Below, in pieces: positions 1 to 9,813 of a stretch of 52,194 nucleotides of DNA. This stretch comes from Actinomycetota bacterium (GTDB lineage Bacteria > Actinomycetota > Rubrobacteria > Rubrobacterales > Rubrobacteraceae). The stretch covers positions 1-52,194 of the forward strand of contig CADDYV010000022.1 of assembly GCA_902810695.1 (NCBI GenBank). Direction: 5' to 3'. The notes beneath the pieces were generated by a model. It was not told the origin of the DNA. It worked only from the letters and a program-made list of their open reading frames with translations, and ran no database searches. Each line of letters begins with the position of its first letter. The stretch's first letter is position 1. Both the position numbers and the translations under genes were made by a program.

Positions 1-1
1 G

Positions 2-382
2 GGTATCGTCGCCGTGAGCGAAGGCGTTGTACTCTCCGAGGACTACATCACCCAGAACGCCGAGCGTGACGAGTTCGGCCACGTGAGGCTCGGCGGCATC
101 GGGGAGACGCTGGCCGGGGAGATCAAGGAGCGCACCGGCATAGACACCCGCCACGTCGTCCTGGGGCACCTCCAGCGCGGCGGCACGCCCACTGCCTTCG
201 ACCGCATTCTCTCCACCCGCTACGGCATCCGGGCCGCCGAGGCGGTCAAAAACGGCGAGTGGGGCCAGATGGTCGCCCTGCGCGGCAACGACATCGTAAC
301 CGTCTCGCTGGACGAGGCAACCGCCGAGACCAAAACCGTCCCCGACGACCTCTACCAGGTGCTCCAGACGTTCTTCGGTTAG
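2..382 (+). CDS. pfkA: ATP-dependent 6-phosphofructokinase, C-terminal part (5' end outside window)
   Basis: The open frame runs in from the left edge, so only the last 126 residues are present. Phosphofructokinase phosphorylates fructose 6-phosphate in glycolysis in the cytoplasm. The visible part contains the family's C-terminal signature around LGHLQRGGTPTAFDR, followed by an Arg-rich helix and the usual tail. A GTG at position 14 lies inside the gene and is not taken as the start, because the reading frame and family similarity continue upstream (GIVAVSEG). The ATP-binding N-terminus cannot be seen, so the choice between ATP- and PPi-dependent subtypes rests on family resemblance only. 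Confidence 0.9.
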   Translation, partial: GIVAVSEGVVLSEDYITQNAERDEFGHVRLGGIGETLAGEIKERTGIDTRHVVLGHLQRGGTPTAFDRILSTRYGIRAAEAVKNGEWGQMVALRGNDIVTVSLDEATAETKTVPDDLYQVLQTFFG

Positions 383-474
383 AGAACCGAAGCAGCTCGT
401 GAGGACTGCTGGCCTCATCGGGCGCAACCACGCTCACGAGCATGGCTCGCGAAAGAGAGTTCTGGGAGATGGTG

Positions 475-870
475 GTGAGTGGTAACCGGCAGAGGGTTTC
501 GTCGGGCTCTCCGTGGGAGCCCCGGCTGGGAAGCTCACGGGCGGTTCGGGCGGGCAATTTTATCTCGGTTGCGGGCACGGCGCCGCTGGGACCGGACGGG
601 AAGACCGTCTCTCTGGGGGATGCTCCGGCTCAGGCGTGGCGGTGTCTGGAGATAATCCGCGAGGCGTTGGAAGCCCTGGGAGCCTCTCTCGGAGAGGTCG
701 TACGAACTCGCATACTCCTGGTGCGCATAGAGGACTGGGAGAGCGTGGGCCGGGTGCACGGGGAGTTCTTCGGAGAGATACGGCCCGCGACCACGGTGGC
801 GCAGGTCGTCCGGTTCGCGGACCCAGAGTGGCTGGTCGAGATCGAAGCCGACGCGGTTATCGGGGAGTAG
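475..870 (+). CDS. RidA/YjgF-family protein lacking the canonical arginine
   Basis: This is a small cytoplasmic protein of the RidA (YjgF/YER057c/UK114) fold, about 131 residues. It has the typical order of an N-terminal strand, a central helix (ALEALGASLGEVVRTRILL) and the C-terminal block LVEIEADAV. Classical RidA enzymes hydrolyse reactive enamines/imines using an Arg in a PAR(S/T) motif. Here the equivalent stretch reads RPATTVAQV, so the Arg is Thr and imine deaminase activity is doubtful. The GTG at 475 is preferred because GGGAG lies 6 nt upstream; ATG 469 and ATG 442 are alternatives. It converges on accA with only 6 nt between stops. Confidence 0.8.
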   Translation: MSGNRQRVSSGSPWEPRLGSSRAVRAGNFISVAGTAPLGPDGKTVSLGDAPAQAWRCLEIIREALEALGASLGEVVRTRILLVRIEDWESVGRVHGEFFGEIRPATTVAQVVRFADPEWLVEIEADAVIGE

Positions 871-876
871 GTTTCG

Positions 877-1845
877 TCAGGTTTTCGTTTTTCCGACCTC
901 GGAGGCGTGGGAGCCGAGCTTCCGGTAGCGTTCGTATCGCGCGTCCACGAGCAGGTCGGGCTTCGCGTCTTTGAGGCCGGATATCACCCTCTCCAGGGTC
1001 TTGCCGACGGACTCGATGGCAGCTTCGGGATCGTTGTGCGCGCCGCCCAGAGGCTCGGGGATGACCTCGTCTATGACGGCGCGCTCTTTGAGGTCTCTCG
1101 CCGTCAGCTTCAGAGCCTCGGCAGCCTCGTCCGCGCGCGAGGGGTCGCGGAAGATGATCGAGGCGCACGACTCCGGGGCTATCACCGAGAGGTAGGAGTT
1201 CTCCAGCATCCCCACGTAGTCGGCGAGGCACATCGCCAGAGCGCCGCCGGAGCCTCCCTCTCCGATTATCACGGAGATCACCGGCACCGGCGAGCGGGCC
1301 AGCGCCAGAAGGTCTGAGGATATCGCCCACGCCTGCCCCCTCTCTTCCGCCTTGCGTCCGGCAAAGGCTCCTGGCGTATCCACTAGCGCGACTACCGGCA
1401 GCCCGAACTTGGCGGCGAGCCTGTAGAACCTCTCCACCTTGCGGTAGCCCTCCGGGTGGGCCATGCCGAAGTTCCCTCTGACGCGGCTTTTCACGTCCCG
1501 GCCCTTGTCGTGACCCACGAGCATGACGCTCTGGCCGCCTTTGAGCTTCGCAAAACCGCCCCGGATCGCCGGGTCGTCGCCGAAAGCCCGGTCTCCGGAT
1601 AGCTCGTAGAAATCCTCGGTCAAGGCGTCGCGGTAGGCGCGGAAGTTGGGACGGTCGGAGTGGCGTGATATCTGGACCCGCTGGTAGGGAGTCAGGTTGG
1701 TGTAGATGCGTTTCTTGGCCGCTGCGAGCGCGTCTTCTAGCTGGGATATCTCCCCCTGCAGCCCCTCGCTGGAGCCCGCCAGCCGTTGCAGCTCGCGGAT
1801 GCGGTCCTCAAGCTCCTTTATCGGGCGCTCGAAGTCCAGGATCAC
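877..1845 (-). CDS. accA: Acetyl-CoA carboxylase carboxyltransferase subunit alpha
   Basis: AccA (322 aa) forms the carboxyltransferase half of acetyl-CoA carboxylase with AccD and makes malonyl-CoA for fatty acid synthesis. The sequence has the N-terminal coiled region (IKELEDRIRELQRL), the crotonase-like core with GDRAFGDDPAI, VDTPGAFAG, and the oxyanion-type IGEGGSGGALA block. Length matches the bacterial family. Its ATG overlaps the accD stop (ATGA), so translation of the two subunits is probably coupled to keep them equimolar. It is the last gene of the minus-strand trp-acc run. Confidence 0.97.
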   Translation of the reverse strand: MILDFERPIKELEDRIRELQRLAGSSEGLQGEISQLEDALAAAKKRIYTNLTPYQRVQISRHSDRPNFRAYRDALTEDFYELSGDRAFGDDPAIRGGFAKLKGGQSVMLVGHDKGRDVKSRVRGNFGMAHPEGYRKVERFYRLAAKFGLPVVALVDTPGAFAGRKAEERGQAWAISSDLLALARSPVPVISVIIGEGGSGGALAMCLADYVGMLENSYLSVIAPESCASIIFRDPSRADEAAEALKLTARDLKERAVIDEVIPEPLGGAHNDPEAAIESVGKTLERVISGLKDAKPDLLVDARYERYRKLGSHASEVGKTKT

Positions 1846-2687
1846 GAGAGCAACCCCAGAAGCCTCTCCAGATCCACCCGCAAAGCCAGCCGGTGGACGA
1901 TCCTGTCAACCATCCCGTGCTCGCGCTGGAACTCCGCCGCCTGGAAGCCTTCGGGCAGCTTCTCCTTGGTCGCCCCTTCTATGACACGCGGTCCCGCAAA
2001 CCCGATCCTCGCTCCCGGCTCGGCCAGGATCACATCCGCCGCCGTTGCGAAGGACGCGGTTACCCCGCCGAAGGTCGGGTCCGTGAGGATGGAGACGTAC
2101 GGTTGCGACCCGTCGAGATAGCGCGAGAGGGCGACGCTGGTCTTCGCCATCTGCATCAGGGAGTAGATCCCCTCCTGCATCCGCGCGCCCCCCGAGGACG
2201 AGACGACTACGAGCGGCAGTTCCCCCGAGCGGGCCTCTTCTATGGTGCGCGCCACCCGCTCCCCGACCACGCCGCCCATCGAGCCCCCGATGAACCGGAA
2301 GTCCATGACGGCCAGGGCCACCCGGTGCCCCCCGATCTTGCCAACACCGCTCACGATGGCGTCCTCGAGCCCCGTCTTCTCGCGCGCCTTCTTCAGCCGC
2401 TTCTCATAACCCTCGAACGAGAGTACATCCGAAGCCGAAACATCCCGGTTCGACTCGACGAAGCTACCCGAGTCCACGAGGAGCCGGATGCGCTCCGGCG
2501 CGGAGAGCGGGAAGTGATGCTCGCAGTTGGGACAGACGTTGAAACGCGCCCGGAGATCCTTCTCGTAGACCGGCTCCTTGCAGCTCTCGCACTTGGTGAA
2601 GACGCCGTTGTTGATCTGTCCGAGGCCGCTCTCGGTCTCGGGTGTACTCCGGGAATACTCCCGCCGCTTGCTGAGCCAGTTCCTAAT
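1842..2687 (-). CDS. accD: Acetyl-CoA carboxylase carboxyltransferase subunit beta; probable ATT start
   Basis: AccD partners AccA in the carboxyltransferase. The frame encodes a full-length protein of about 281 residues only if read from ATT at 2687: the N-terminal zinc ribbon then contains Cys33, Cys36, Cys52 and Cys55 (KCESC and VCPNC). The core carries VVVSSSGGARMQEG and GGVTASFA. No ATG, GTG or TTG exists between the upstream in-frame TGA (2726-2724) and the first Cys pair. The first standard start, GTG 2477, would remove the whole zinc ribbon. ATT overlaps the trpA stop (ATTAG), which suggests translational coupling. The family call is certain; the start codon is inferred. Confidence 0.93.
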   Translation of the reverse strand: MRNWLSKRREYSRSTPETESGLGQINNGVFTKCESCKEPVYEKDLRARFNVCPNCEHHFPLSAPERIRLLVDSGSFVESNRDVSASDVLSFEGYEKRLKKAREKTGLEDAIVSGVGKIGGHRVALAVMDFRFIGGSMGGVVGERVARTIEEARSGELPLVVVSSSGGARMQEGIYSLMQMAKTSVALSRYLDGSQPYVSILTDPTFGGVTASFATAADVILAEPGARIGFAGPRVIEGATKEKLPEGFQAAEFQREHGMVDRIVHRLALRVDLERLLGLLS

Positions 2688-3466
2688 GACCCGCCCCCGC
2701 CTTCTCCGTGGAGATGGCGCGCTTCACCTCACGTAGCCACTCTCCCGCCCTTTCCGGCCCTTCCTCGGAGACGAGCCGCATGAGCTTGCTCCCGATAATG
2801 ATCCCATCCGCCTCACCCGCCGCTTCCGCAGCGGCCTCCGGAGTCCCGATGCCGAACCCCAGCGCAACTGGCGCCGGGGTCTTCGCCCGCACCCGCCGCA
2901 GCAGCGACACCGCTCCCGGCGGAAGCTTCTCCCTAACCCCGGTAACCCCCGCCACCGAGACGCAGTAGACAAAGCCGGTCGCCGCCCGGCCTACGGCCTC
3001 CAGCCGCTCGTCCGTGGAAGTCGGAGCGGCGAGTGGACAAACCGCCACCCCTTTCTGCGCAGCCAGCTCGCAGAACGCGGCGGCCTCATCAACCGGGAGA
3101 TCCGGGATCACAAACCCCGTAATGCCCGCGCCCGCCGACTCTTCGAGGAATTTTTCCACGCCGCGGGCATGAATGATGTTGTAGTAGACGAGGAACACGA
3201 CGGGCGCGCGATCCGCGAACCCGGAAGCGAGCTGCAGGCAGTAGTCGAGATCAGCGCCGTTTTCGAGGGCTTTCGCGGTGGTGTCCTGGATGGTCGGCCC
3301 ATCCGCCAGAGGATCGGAGAACGGGACGCCTATCTCGATGACATCCGCCCCGGCTTCCAGGTACGCCTCCCCAACTTTCCGGGCTCCGTCGAGCGTCGGA
3401 AAGCCTGCGGTGAGGTACGGGATCAGCGCGACCCGACCGCCCGAGAACGCCGCTCTCAGTCTCTCG

Positions 3467-3477
<11 letters not shown>
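2683..3477 (-). CDS. trpA: Tryptophan synthase alpha subunit
   Basis: TrpA cleaves indole-3-glycerol phosphate to indole and glyceraldehyde 3-phosphate and channels indole to TrpB. The protein has the TIM-barrel signatures PYLTAGFPT, the catalytic-Glu region [17 protein letters not shown] and the phosphate-binding [11 protein letters not shown] 3477 is chosen as start: it gives 264 residues, the usual family length, and overlaps the trpB stop closely. A longer reading from 3516 would overlap trpB by 50 nt and adds a basic, non-homologous stretch. It ends in a 3-nt overlap with the inferred accD start. Confidence 0.95.
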
Positions 3478-4646
<1,169 letters not shown>

Positions 4647-4666
<20 letters not shown>

Positions 4667-5264
4667 TTACGAACCTCCGGACCCGCTCGCCGTTCTTTTT
4701 TCCGGGCGCATCTTCCAGGGAGCTTGAGGCATCTACGCCGTAGGGACGCAGGAACTCGACCGCCTCCCGCACGTTCTCCGGCGTGAGCCCCCCCGAAACG
4801 AAAATGTTAACACAACCTTTCATCGCCTTCGCCAGAGCCCAGTCGAACCGCTCTCCGCTACCCCCCCGCACCCGCTCGCTGTAGGAGTCGAGCAGGAAGA
4901 AGTCCGCCCCGTACCCGTCCATCGCCGCCAGGGAATCCGCATCCCGCACCCGCAGCGCCTTTATGACCCCGAGCCCACAACTCTGCAGAGCTTCTACCAC
5001 ATCCGGCGCCTCATCGCCGTGAAGCTGGGCGTAGTCTAGCCCGACCGCCTCCGCGACCTCCAGGATCTCTTGAGGTTCCGAGTTCACGAATACCCCGACC
5101 TTCGAGAGGCCTTCCGGCAGCACATCGGCTATTCTTCGCGCCTGCTTTACCCCTATCCTGCGCGGGCTTTCGGCGAAGATTAGACCTATGGCGTCCGCGC
5201 CCGCGCTGGCTGCCAAGCGGGCATCTTCGGGGGTGGTTATGCCGCAGACCTTTACTCTGACCAT
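4647..5264 (-). CDS. trpF: Phosphoribosylanthranilate isomerase
   Basis: TrpF performs the Amadori rearrangement of phosphoribosylanthranilate, the step between TrpD and TrpC. The ATG at 5264 gives [15 protein letters not shown], the exact family N-terminus with the catalytic Cys in KVCGIT; an upstream ATG at 5324 adds 20 unrelated residues. The phosphate-binding end [11 protein letters not shown] and the catalytic Asp region GVDASSSLE are present. The 205-residue length is normal. It lies between the hydrolase gene and trpB. Confidence 0.94.
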
Positions 5265-5316
5265 CGTGGGCGAGATTGTACTCCCCACCGGGCGGTGAAG
5301 ACACCCCACCTTCTCT

Positions 5317-6270
5317 CTAGACAAAGTATTGCTCCAGGAAGCGGAGCACTCTCGGCCACGAGTCCGCGTTTGCTGCGCGATCCGCCTTTCCGGTCCCGCC
5401 CGGATCGAGGAAAGGTGGAAGGCGGAGTCTGTCGTAGACGTAAGGAAAGATCATATGCCCCGCATCTTCGTAGCACAGGTGCTCGTAGTAGAAGGGATGC
5501 TCATGCCTTCCGAGGCGTTCGATCGCCATCTCCGAAAGACGCGCCGAGGGCCACATCCGGTCCTTTGCGCCGGAGATGAGCATAACCGGACCCCGTATCC
5601 TCTCCACCGGGATGGTAGCCGCGGAGACTGCAGCCCCATCCTCGCCGAGCGGGCGCTCGTAGGAGCGCACCAGGGAGAAGGGGTAGTTGGGCAGGGGCAG
5701 GAGACCAAAGAAAGGCCACACCGGAAGCGGGTAGGTTCTCCAATCCACCAGTTCAGAGGGGCGGAACCAGCCGTCCACGAACGGCAGCGGTTCTCCGCCG
5801 AGCGTCCACGAGGAGCGTGAGCCAGAGTACCAGGGCTCGAAAGATATCCCCTGGTAGACGATCGAACTTGGCACGTAGCCCACGACCGCGCCGACATCCT
5901 CCGGGTAGGTTGCGCCGAGAAGCAACGCCAGCTCTCCTCCCTTGGAACCACCGAGCACGGCGATACGCTCAGGGCTGACCTCGCGGCGAGATCTCAGCAA
6001 CCTTATGGCCCCGGCAAAGTACTCCAAAGGTATCTCGACCAACTCGCGGGGCAGCAGGCCGTTGCCGAAATAAGCGAGCGCCAGCGCGACGAACCCCTGC
6101 TCCGCGAGTGCCGCGGCGCTTCCTTCCGGCAACCCTCCCTCCGACCCGCCCAGGACCAATACCCCTGGTCTCACTCCGGTCCCGGCCGGGCGAAATAAGA
6201 CGCCCACCAGACCGTCCTCTCTGACCACCTCGCGTATCGCCAAGCTGCAACCAACCTTTCCAAAAGACAT
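5317..6270 (-). CDS. Alpha/beta hydrolase of the acyl-CoA thioester hydrolase (BAAT C-terminal)/dienelactone type, inside the trp cluster
   Basis: A 317-residue cytoplasmic alpha/beta hydrolase. It shows an oxyanion-region GGSEGG near residue 41, the nucleophile elbow LGGSKGGE with Ser109, and a C-terminal Asp/His region (GAKDRMWPS, YEDAGHMIF). This pattern fits the BAAT/acyl-CoA thioesterase C-terminal family, but the thioesterase N-domain is missing. The substrate is unknown. It sits between trpC and trpF on the same strand, with an 81-bp gap before it and about 50 bp after. No tryptophan-pathway role is known for this family, so it may simply be a passenger. Confidence 0.8.
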   Translation of the reverse strand: MSFGKVGCSLAIREVVREDGLVGVLFRPAGTGVRPGVLVLGGSEGGLPEGSAAALAEQGFVALALAYFGNGLLPRELVEIPLEYFAGAIRLLRSRREVSPERIAVLGGSKGGELALLLGATYPEDVGAVVGYVPSSIVYQGISFEPWYSGSRSSWTLGGEPLPFVDGWFRPSELVDWRTYPLPVWPFFGLLPLPNYPFSLVRSYERPLGEDGAAVSAATIPVERIRGPVMLISGAKDRMWPSARLSEMAIERLGRHEHPFYYEHLCYEDAGHMIFPYVYDRLRLPPFLDPGGTGKADRAANADSWPRVLRFLEQYFV

Positions 6271-6351
6271 AGAGACATGGCGGGATCTTCCCGCGCAGTG
6301 TGCATCCTCCTTCGAGGCTATCGTGCCACGAGAAACGGTGCGCTCTTCAAC

Positions 6352-7125
6352 CTACCAGGGCATCCTGGAGAGCCTGGCGACGAGCGAGGGATCGCGCATC
6401 GCCGCTTCGCCTACCAGTACCGCGTCGGCCCCGGCGTCACGCAGCCTCCGGGCGTCCGCCATAGATCCCACGCCGCTCTCGGCGATGAGCGTAACGCCGC
6501 CGAGACGGGGGGCGAGCTTCTCCGTGGTTGCGAGGTCCACGGAGAAGTCCTTGAGGTTGCGGTTGTTGACGCCGACTATCTTCGCGCCGGCTTCGAGCGC
6601 GGCATCCGTCTCTCTTTCGTCGTGGACCTCCACGAGCGGGGCCAGCCCGATCTCTTCCGCAAGGGAGATGTAGCGGGCCAGCTCTCCTGGCTCGAAGAGC
6701 GCCACTATGAGCAGGACCGCATCGGCCCGCGTCCCGGCTTCGAGAACCTGCGCCTCATCCACGGTGAAGTCCTTCCTCAAGACCGGAAGGCCAACCTTCT
6801 CCCTCGCAGCGTCGAGGTCCAAGAGAGACCCCCTGAAGCGCGAAGGTTCGGTAAGGACCGAGAGGCAACGGGCGCCCTCCTGCTCGTAGCGGTCGGCCCA
6901 CTGTGCCGGGTCTATCTCCCGGATGTCTCCCGCCGACGGCGAGGCGCGCTTTATCTCGGCGATCACCGAGAGGCCCGGTGTTCTCAGCGCCTCGGCGAAG
7001 GGGCGCTTCTCGAACGATATCGCCTGCCTGTAGAGGATATCAAGTGAGGCGCTCCTCCGCAGTTGCTCCGCTCTCGTCTTCGCGGCCGCGGCAAGCTCGT
7101 CCAGCACTGTCGCGCTCTTCTTCAC
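6352..7125 (-). CDS. trpC: Indole-3-glycerol phosphate synthase
   Basis: TrpC (257 aa) closes the indole ring to form indole-3-glycerol phosphate. The TIM-barrel motifs are clear: VIAEIKRASPSAGDI with the catalytic Lys, VLRKDFTVDEAQV, VGVNNRNLKDFSVD and the phosphate-binding IAESGV. Its ATG overlaps the trpD stop by 4 nt (ATGA). It is the last gene of the trpGDC block before the hydrolase interruption. Confidence 0.96.
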   Translation of the reverse strand: MKKSATVLDELAAAAKTRAEQLRRSASLDILYRQAISFEKRPFAEALRTPGLSVIAEIKRASPSAGDIREIDPAQWADRYEQEGARCLSVLTEPSRFRGSLLDLDAAREKVGLPVLRKDFTVDEAQVLEAGTRADAVLLIVALFEPGELARYISLAEEIGLAPLVEVHDERETDAALEAGAKIVGVNNRNLKDFSVDLATTEKLAPRLGGVTLIAESGVGSMADARRLRDAGADAVLVGEAAMRDPSLVARLSRMPW

Positions 7126-8156
7126 GTCGTACTCCCGATTCCGGCCAGATGCCGGGTCGTCCTGACGAAGTTCTCCAAAGCCTCCCGCGCAGCGCCGGAG
7201 TCAACAGACTCCCTGGCGAGCCCTACGCCCTCTTTCACGCTCTCCGCCAGAGACGCCACGTAGATGGCGGCCCCGGCGTTAAGCAGGATTATGTCCCTCG
7301 CGGCTCCTCTCTCCTTACCGGAGAGGACGTCTTTGAGTACGCGGGCGTTCAGGTGGGCGTCGCCGCCGAGCAGGCCGTCCGGAGAGTGGCGGGCGAGACC
7401 GAGGTTTTCGGGTGTGATCTCGTAGTCCTCGATCTCGCCATCCTTTACCTCGGCAACGAAGGTGGGGCCGGTAACCGTGATCTCATCCATCCCGTCCGTT
7501 CCGTGTACCACCAGCGCGCGCTCCGCTCCCAGCTCTGCCAGGGCGTCCGCCACGGGCCGCACGTAGGCCCCGTCGAAGACCCCGACGAGCTGCCGCTTCG
7601 CCCCGGCGGGGTTGGTCAGAGGACCGAGCAGATTGAAGATGGTGCGGAACGGCAGCTCCGCCCGCACGGGAGCGACGTACCTCATCGCCGGATGGTGTGT
7701 ACGGGCGAACATGAAGCCCACCCCGGTCTGCGCGATGCACCTGCCGACCTGCTCAGGGCTCAGATCTATCTCGGCGCCCAGGGCTTCGAGCACGTCGGCG
7801 GAGCCCGAGCGGCTGGTGGCGGCACGGTTGCCGTGCTTGGCGATCCTGGCCCCCGCCCCCCGCGCCACGAAAGCCGCGGCGGTGGAGACGTTGATCGTAC
7901 CCTTCGCGTCCCCGCCGGTGCCGCAAGTGTCCACCACGTCGGGGGGAGCCTTCACGCTCTGCGCGAAGCGGCGCATCGCCCGCGCGAAGCCCACGATCTC
8001 CGGCACCGTCTCACCCCTCACCCGCAGGGCCGTCAGGAGAGCAGCCGTTGCCGCAGCGGGCGCGGTCCCTTCCATGACGATCTCCAGCGCGCGCTCGGCC
8101 TCCCCCTCGGAGAGGATCTCCCCAATGGCGACCTTGCGTAGCGTCTCGCGCAGCAT
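7122..8156 (-). CDS. trpD: Anthranilate phosphoribosyltransferase
   Basis: TrpD (344 aa) transfers phosphoribose from PRPP to anthranilate. It carries the PRPP-binding DTCGTGGDAKGTINVST, the KHGNRAATSRSGSADVLE loop and the FNLLGPLTNPA block. ATG 8156 is the start: it overlaps the trpG stop (TGATG) and gives MLRETLRKV. An open frame continues upstream to 8558, but that part is antisense-like noise over trpG with no family similarity. Confidence 0.96.
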   Translation of the reverse strand: MLRETLRKVAIGEILSEGEAERALEIVMEGTAPAAATAALLTALRVRGETVPEIVGFARAMRRFAQSVKAPPDVVDTCGTGGDAKGTINVSTAAAFVARGAGARIAKHGNRAATSRSGSADVLEALGAEIDLSPEQVGRCIAQTGVGFMFARTHHPAMRYVAPVRAELPFRTIFNLLGPLTNPAGAKRQLVGVFDGAYVRPVADALAELGAERALVVHGTDGMDEITVTGPTFVAEVKDGEIEDYEITPENLGLARHSPDGLLGGDAHLNARVLKDVLSGKERGAARDIILLNAGAAIYVASLAESVKEGVGLARESVDSGAAREALENFVRTTRHLAGIGSTT

Positions 8157-8719
8157 CAAATACCCAGGAAATTTCGAAGAAGGGCCTTGCCGCTTCCGGT
8201 CAGCACGCTCTCGGGGTGGAACTGGACGCCCTCGACAGGGTACTCCCTGTGCCTGACGCCCATGATCACACCGTCCTCGGTGCGCGAGGTTACGGCCAGG
8301 CATCCGGGCACGCTCCCCGGCTCTATGACGAGCGAGTGGTAGCGGGTGGCGACGAACCCCTGCTCCAGCCCGGCGTAGACGCCGGTGCCATCGTGGTGTA
8401 TCCGCGCGGTCTTTCCGTGAACCGGCTCGCCGCGCACCACCTTCGCTCCGAAAGCCTGGCCTATCGCCTGGTGTCCCAGGCACACGCCGAGGATCGGGAT
8501 CTCTTCGGAGACCTCTTCGATCAGTTTCAGGGAGACCCCCGCCTCGTTCGGCGTGCACGGCCCCGGCGAGACGACTATCCTATCCGGGCGGAGCTTTAGA
8601 GCCTCCTGGGGTGTAACCTCGTCGTTGCGCCGCACGAGGACCTCGGCCCCGAGCTCACCGAGATACTGGACCAGGTTGAAGGTAAAGGAGTCGTAATTGT
8701 CTATAACCAGAACCCGCAC
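8156..8719 (-). CDS. trpG: Anthranilate synthase glutamine amidotransferase component
   Basis: TrpG (187 aa) supplies ammonia from glutamine to TrpE (or PabB). The GTG at 8719 gives the standard start VRVLVIDNYDSFTFNLVQ. The class I amidotransferase triad is visible: Cys80 in ILGVCLGHQ and His168/Glu170 in QFHPES. It is the first gene of the minus-strand trp run. trpE is not in this window, so the partner is elsewhere. The promoter must lie in the 51-bp gap shared with the divergent ocd-like gene. No leader-peptide or T-box structure fits in that space. Confidence 0.95.
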   Translation of the reverse strand: MRVLVIDNYDSFTFNLVQYLGELGAEVLVRRNDEVTPQEALKLRPDRIVVSPGPCTPNEAGVSLKLIEEVSEEIPILGVCLGHQAIGQAFGAKVVRGEPVHGKTARIHHDGTGVYAGLEQGFVATRYHSLVIEPGSVPGCLAVTSRTEDGVIMGVRHREYPVEGVQFHPESVLTGSGKALLRNFLGI

Positions 8720-8770
8720 AACTCCGGGAATTTTAGCAGGCGGGCCGATATACCACAGAAAGGAGAGGCT

Positions 8771-9721
8771 ATGCCCTTGCTGCTGACCGAAGCCGAAGTC
8801 GAGAGCCTTCTGGACATGCCCGCCACCCTGGATGCTGTGGAGGAGGTCCTGCGCGCCCAGGCCGAAGGAAGGGCCACCAACCACGCCCGAAGGCGGGTCA
8901 TGCTCCCCACCGGGGGGCTAAACGTCATGTTCGCCGGGGCGCCGGATATCGGGGCCACTGGCCTCAAGGCGTACTCTATCTCGCGCTCCGGCGCCCGCTT
9001 CTACACCATGCTCTTCGACTCCGAGACGGGCGAGCTACTCTCCATCATGCAATCGGACAGACTCGGCCAGATGCGCACCGGCGCGGCGAGCGGCATCGCG
9101 ACGAAATATCTCGCCCGCGAGGACGCGACCACTCTGGGACTCTACGGAGCTGGGTGGCAGGCCGAGAGCCAACTCGAGGCTATAGCCTATGTCCGGAAGC
9201 TGGAGCGCGTGATCGTCTACAGCCGCACCGAGGAGTCGCGCAAGCTGTTCGCGGACAAGATGGGAGAGCTGCTGGGTATGGAGATAGAGACCACCCACTC
9301 CCCAGAAGAGCCCGCCGCCCAGGATATCGTCGTCACGATAACCTCCTCGCCGGAGCCCGTGCTGATGGGCGAGTGGCTCAGTCCCGGCGCCCACGTGAAC
9401 GCCGCCGGGTCCAACTTCCTGTTCAAGAGCGAGATAGACCGCGAGGTCGTAAGGCGCGCGAGCTTCGTGTGCGTGGACTCGCGCGAGGAGTTGGGGCTCG
9501 AAGCCGGAAGCCTCATGCGCCCGCTGGAGACGGGTGTGATCCTGCCCGAAGCCGTCTACGAGCTCGGCCAGGTCGTCGCCGGACAGGTGCAGGGTCGCCG
9601 GGGACCGGAGGACATAACGCTCTTTGCCAGTCAGGGCATCGCCCTCGAAGACATCGCCGCCGCCCGTCTCGTCTACGACCGGGCCATCGAGCAAGACATA
9701 GGGAGAGATGTAGAGTTCTAG
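8771..9721 (+). CDS. Ornithine cyclodeaminase / mu-crystallin family protein
   Basis: A 316-residue NAD(P)-binding protein of the ornithine cyclodeaminase/alanine dehydrogenase/mu-crystallin family. The Rossmann motif is LGLYGAGWQAESQLEA. The N-terminal MLPTGGLNVMFAGAPD and the LGQMRTGAASGIATKYLA block are family hallmarks. AGGAG 6 nt upstream supports the ATG at 8771. Members act on ornithine, lysine, proline-type imines or other keto acids; the substrate cannot be assigned from sequence alone. It is divergent from trpG. Confidence 0.88.
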   Translation: MPLLLTEAEVESLLDMPATLDAVEEVLRAQAEGRATNHARRRVMLPTGGLNVMFAGAPDIGATGLKAYSISRSGARFYTMLFDSETGELLSIMQSDRLGQMRTGAASGIATKYLAREDATTLGLYGAGWQAESQLEAIAYVRKLERVIVYSRTEESRKLFADKMGELLGMEIETTHSPEEPAAQDIVVTITSSPEPVLMGEWLSPGAHVNAAGSNFLFKSEIDREVVRRASFVCVDSREELGLEAGSLMRPLETGVILPEAVYELGQVVAGQVQGRRGPEDITLFASQGIALEDIAAARLVYDRAIEQDIGRDVEF

Positions 9722-9813
9722 GCTGTCTTCTGTCGAGAAGGAGAAGTTGCTTATCGCATAGATTCGCGGCTTCCTCCCGGGCGCAGTCAAAAATCGGATA
9801 AGAAGGAGGATCT

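Noticed and set aside
8157-8558. N-terminal extension of trpD and similar long extensions before plsY, the acyl-CoA reductase and the GH63 gene
   Set aside because: These read over neighbouring genes in another frame; standard starts with family-like N-termini lie further downstream.
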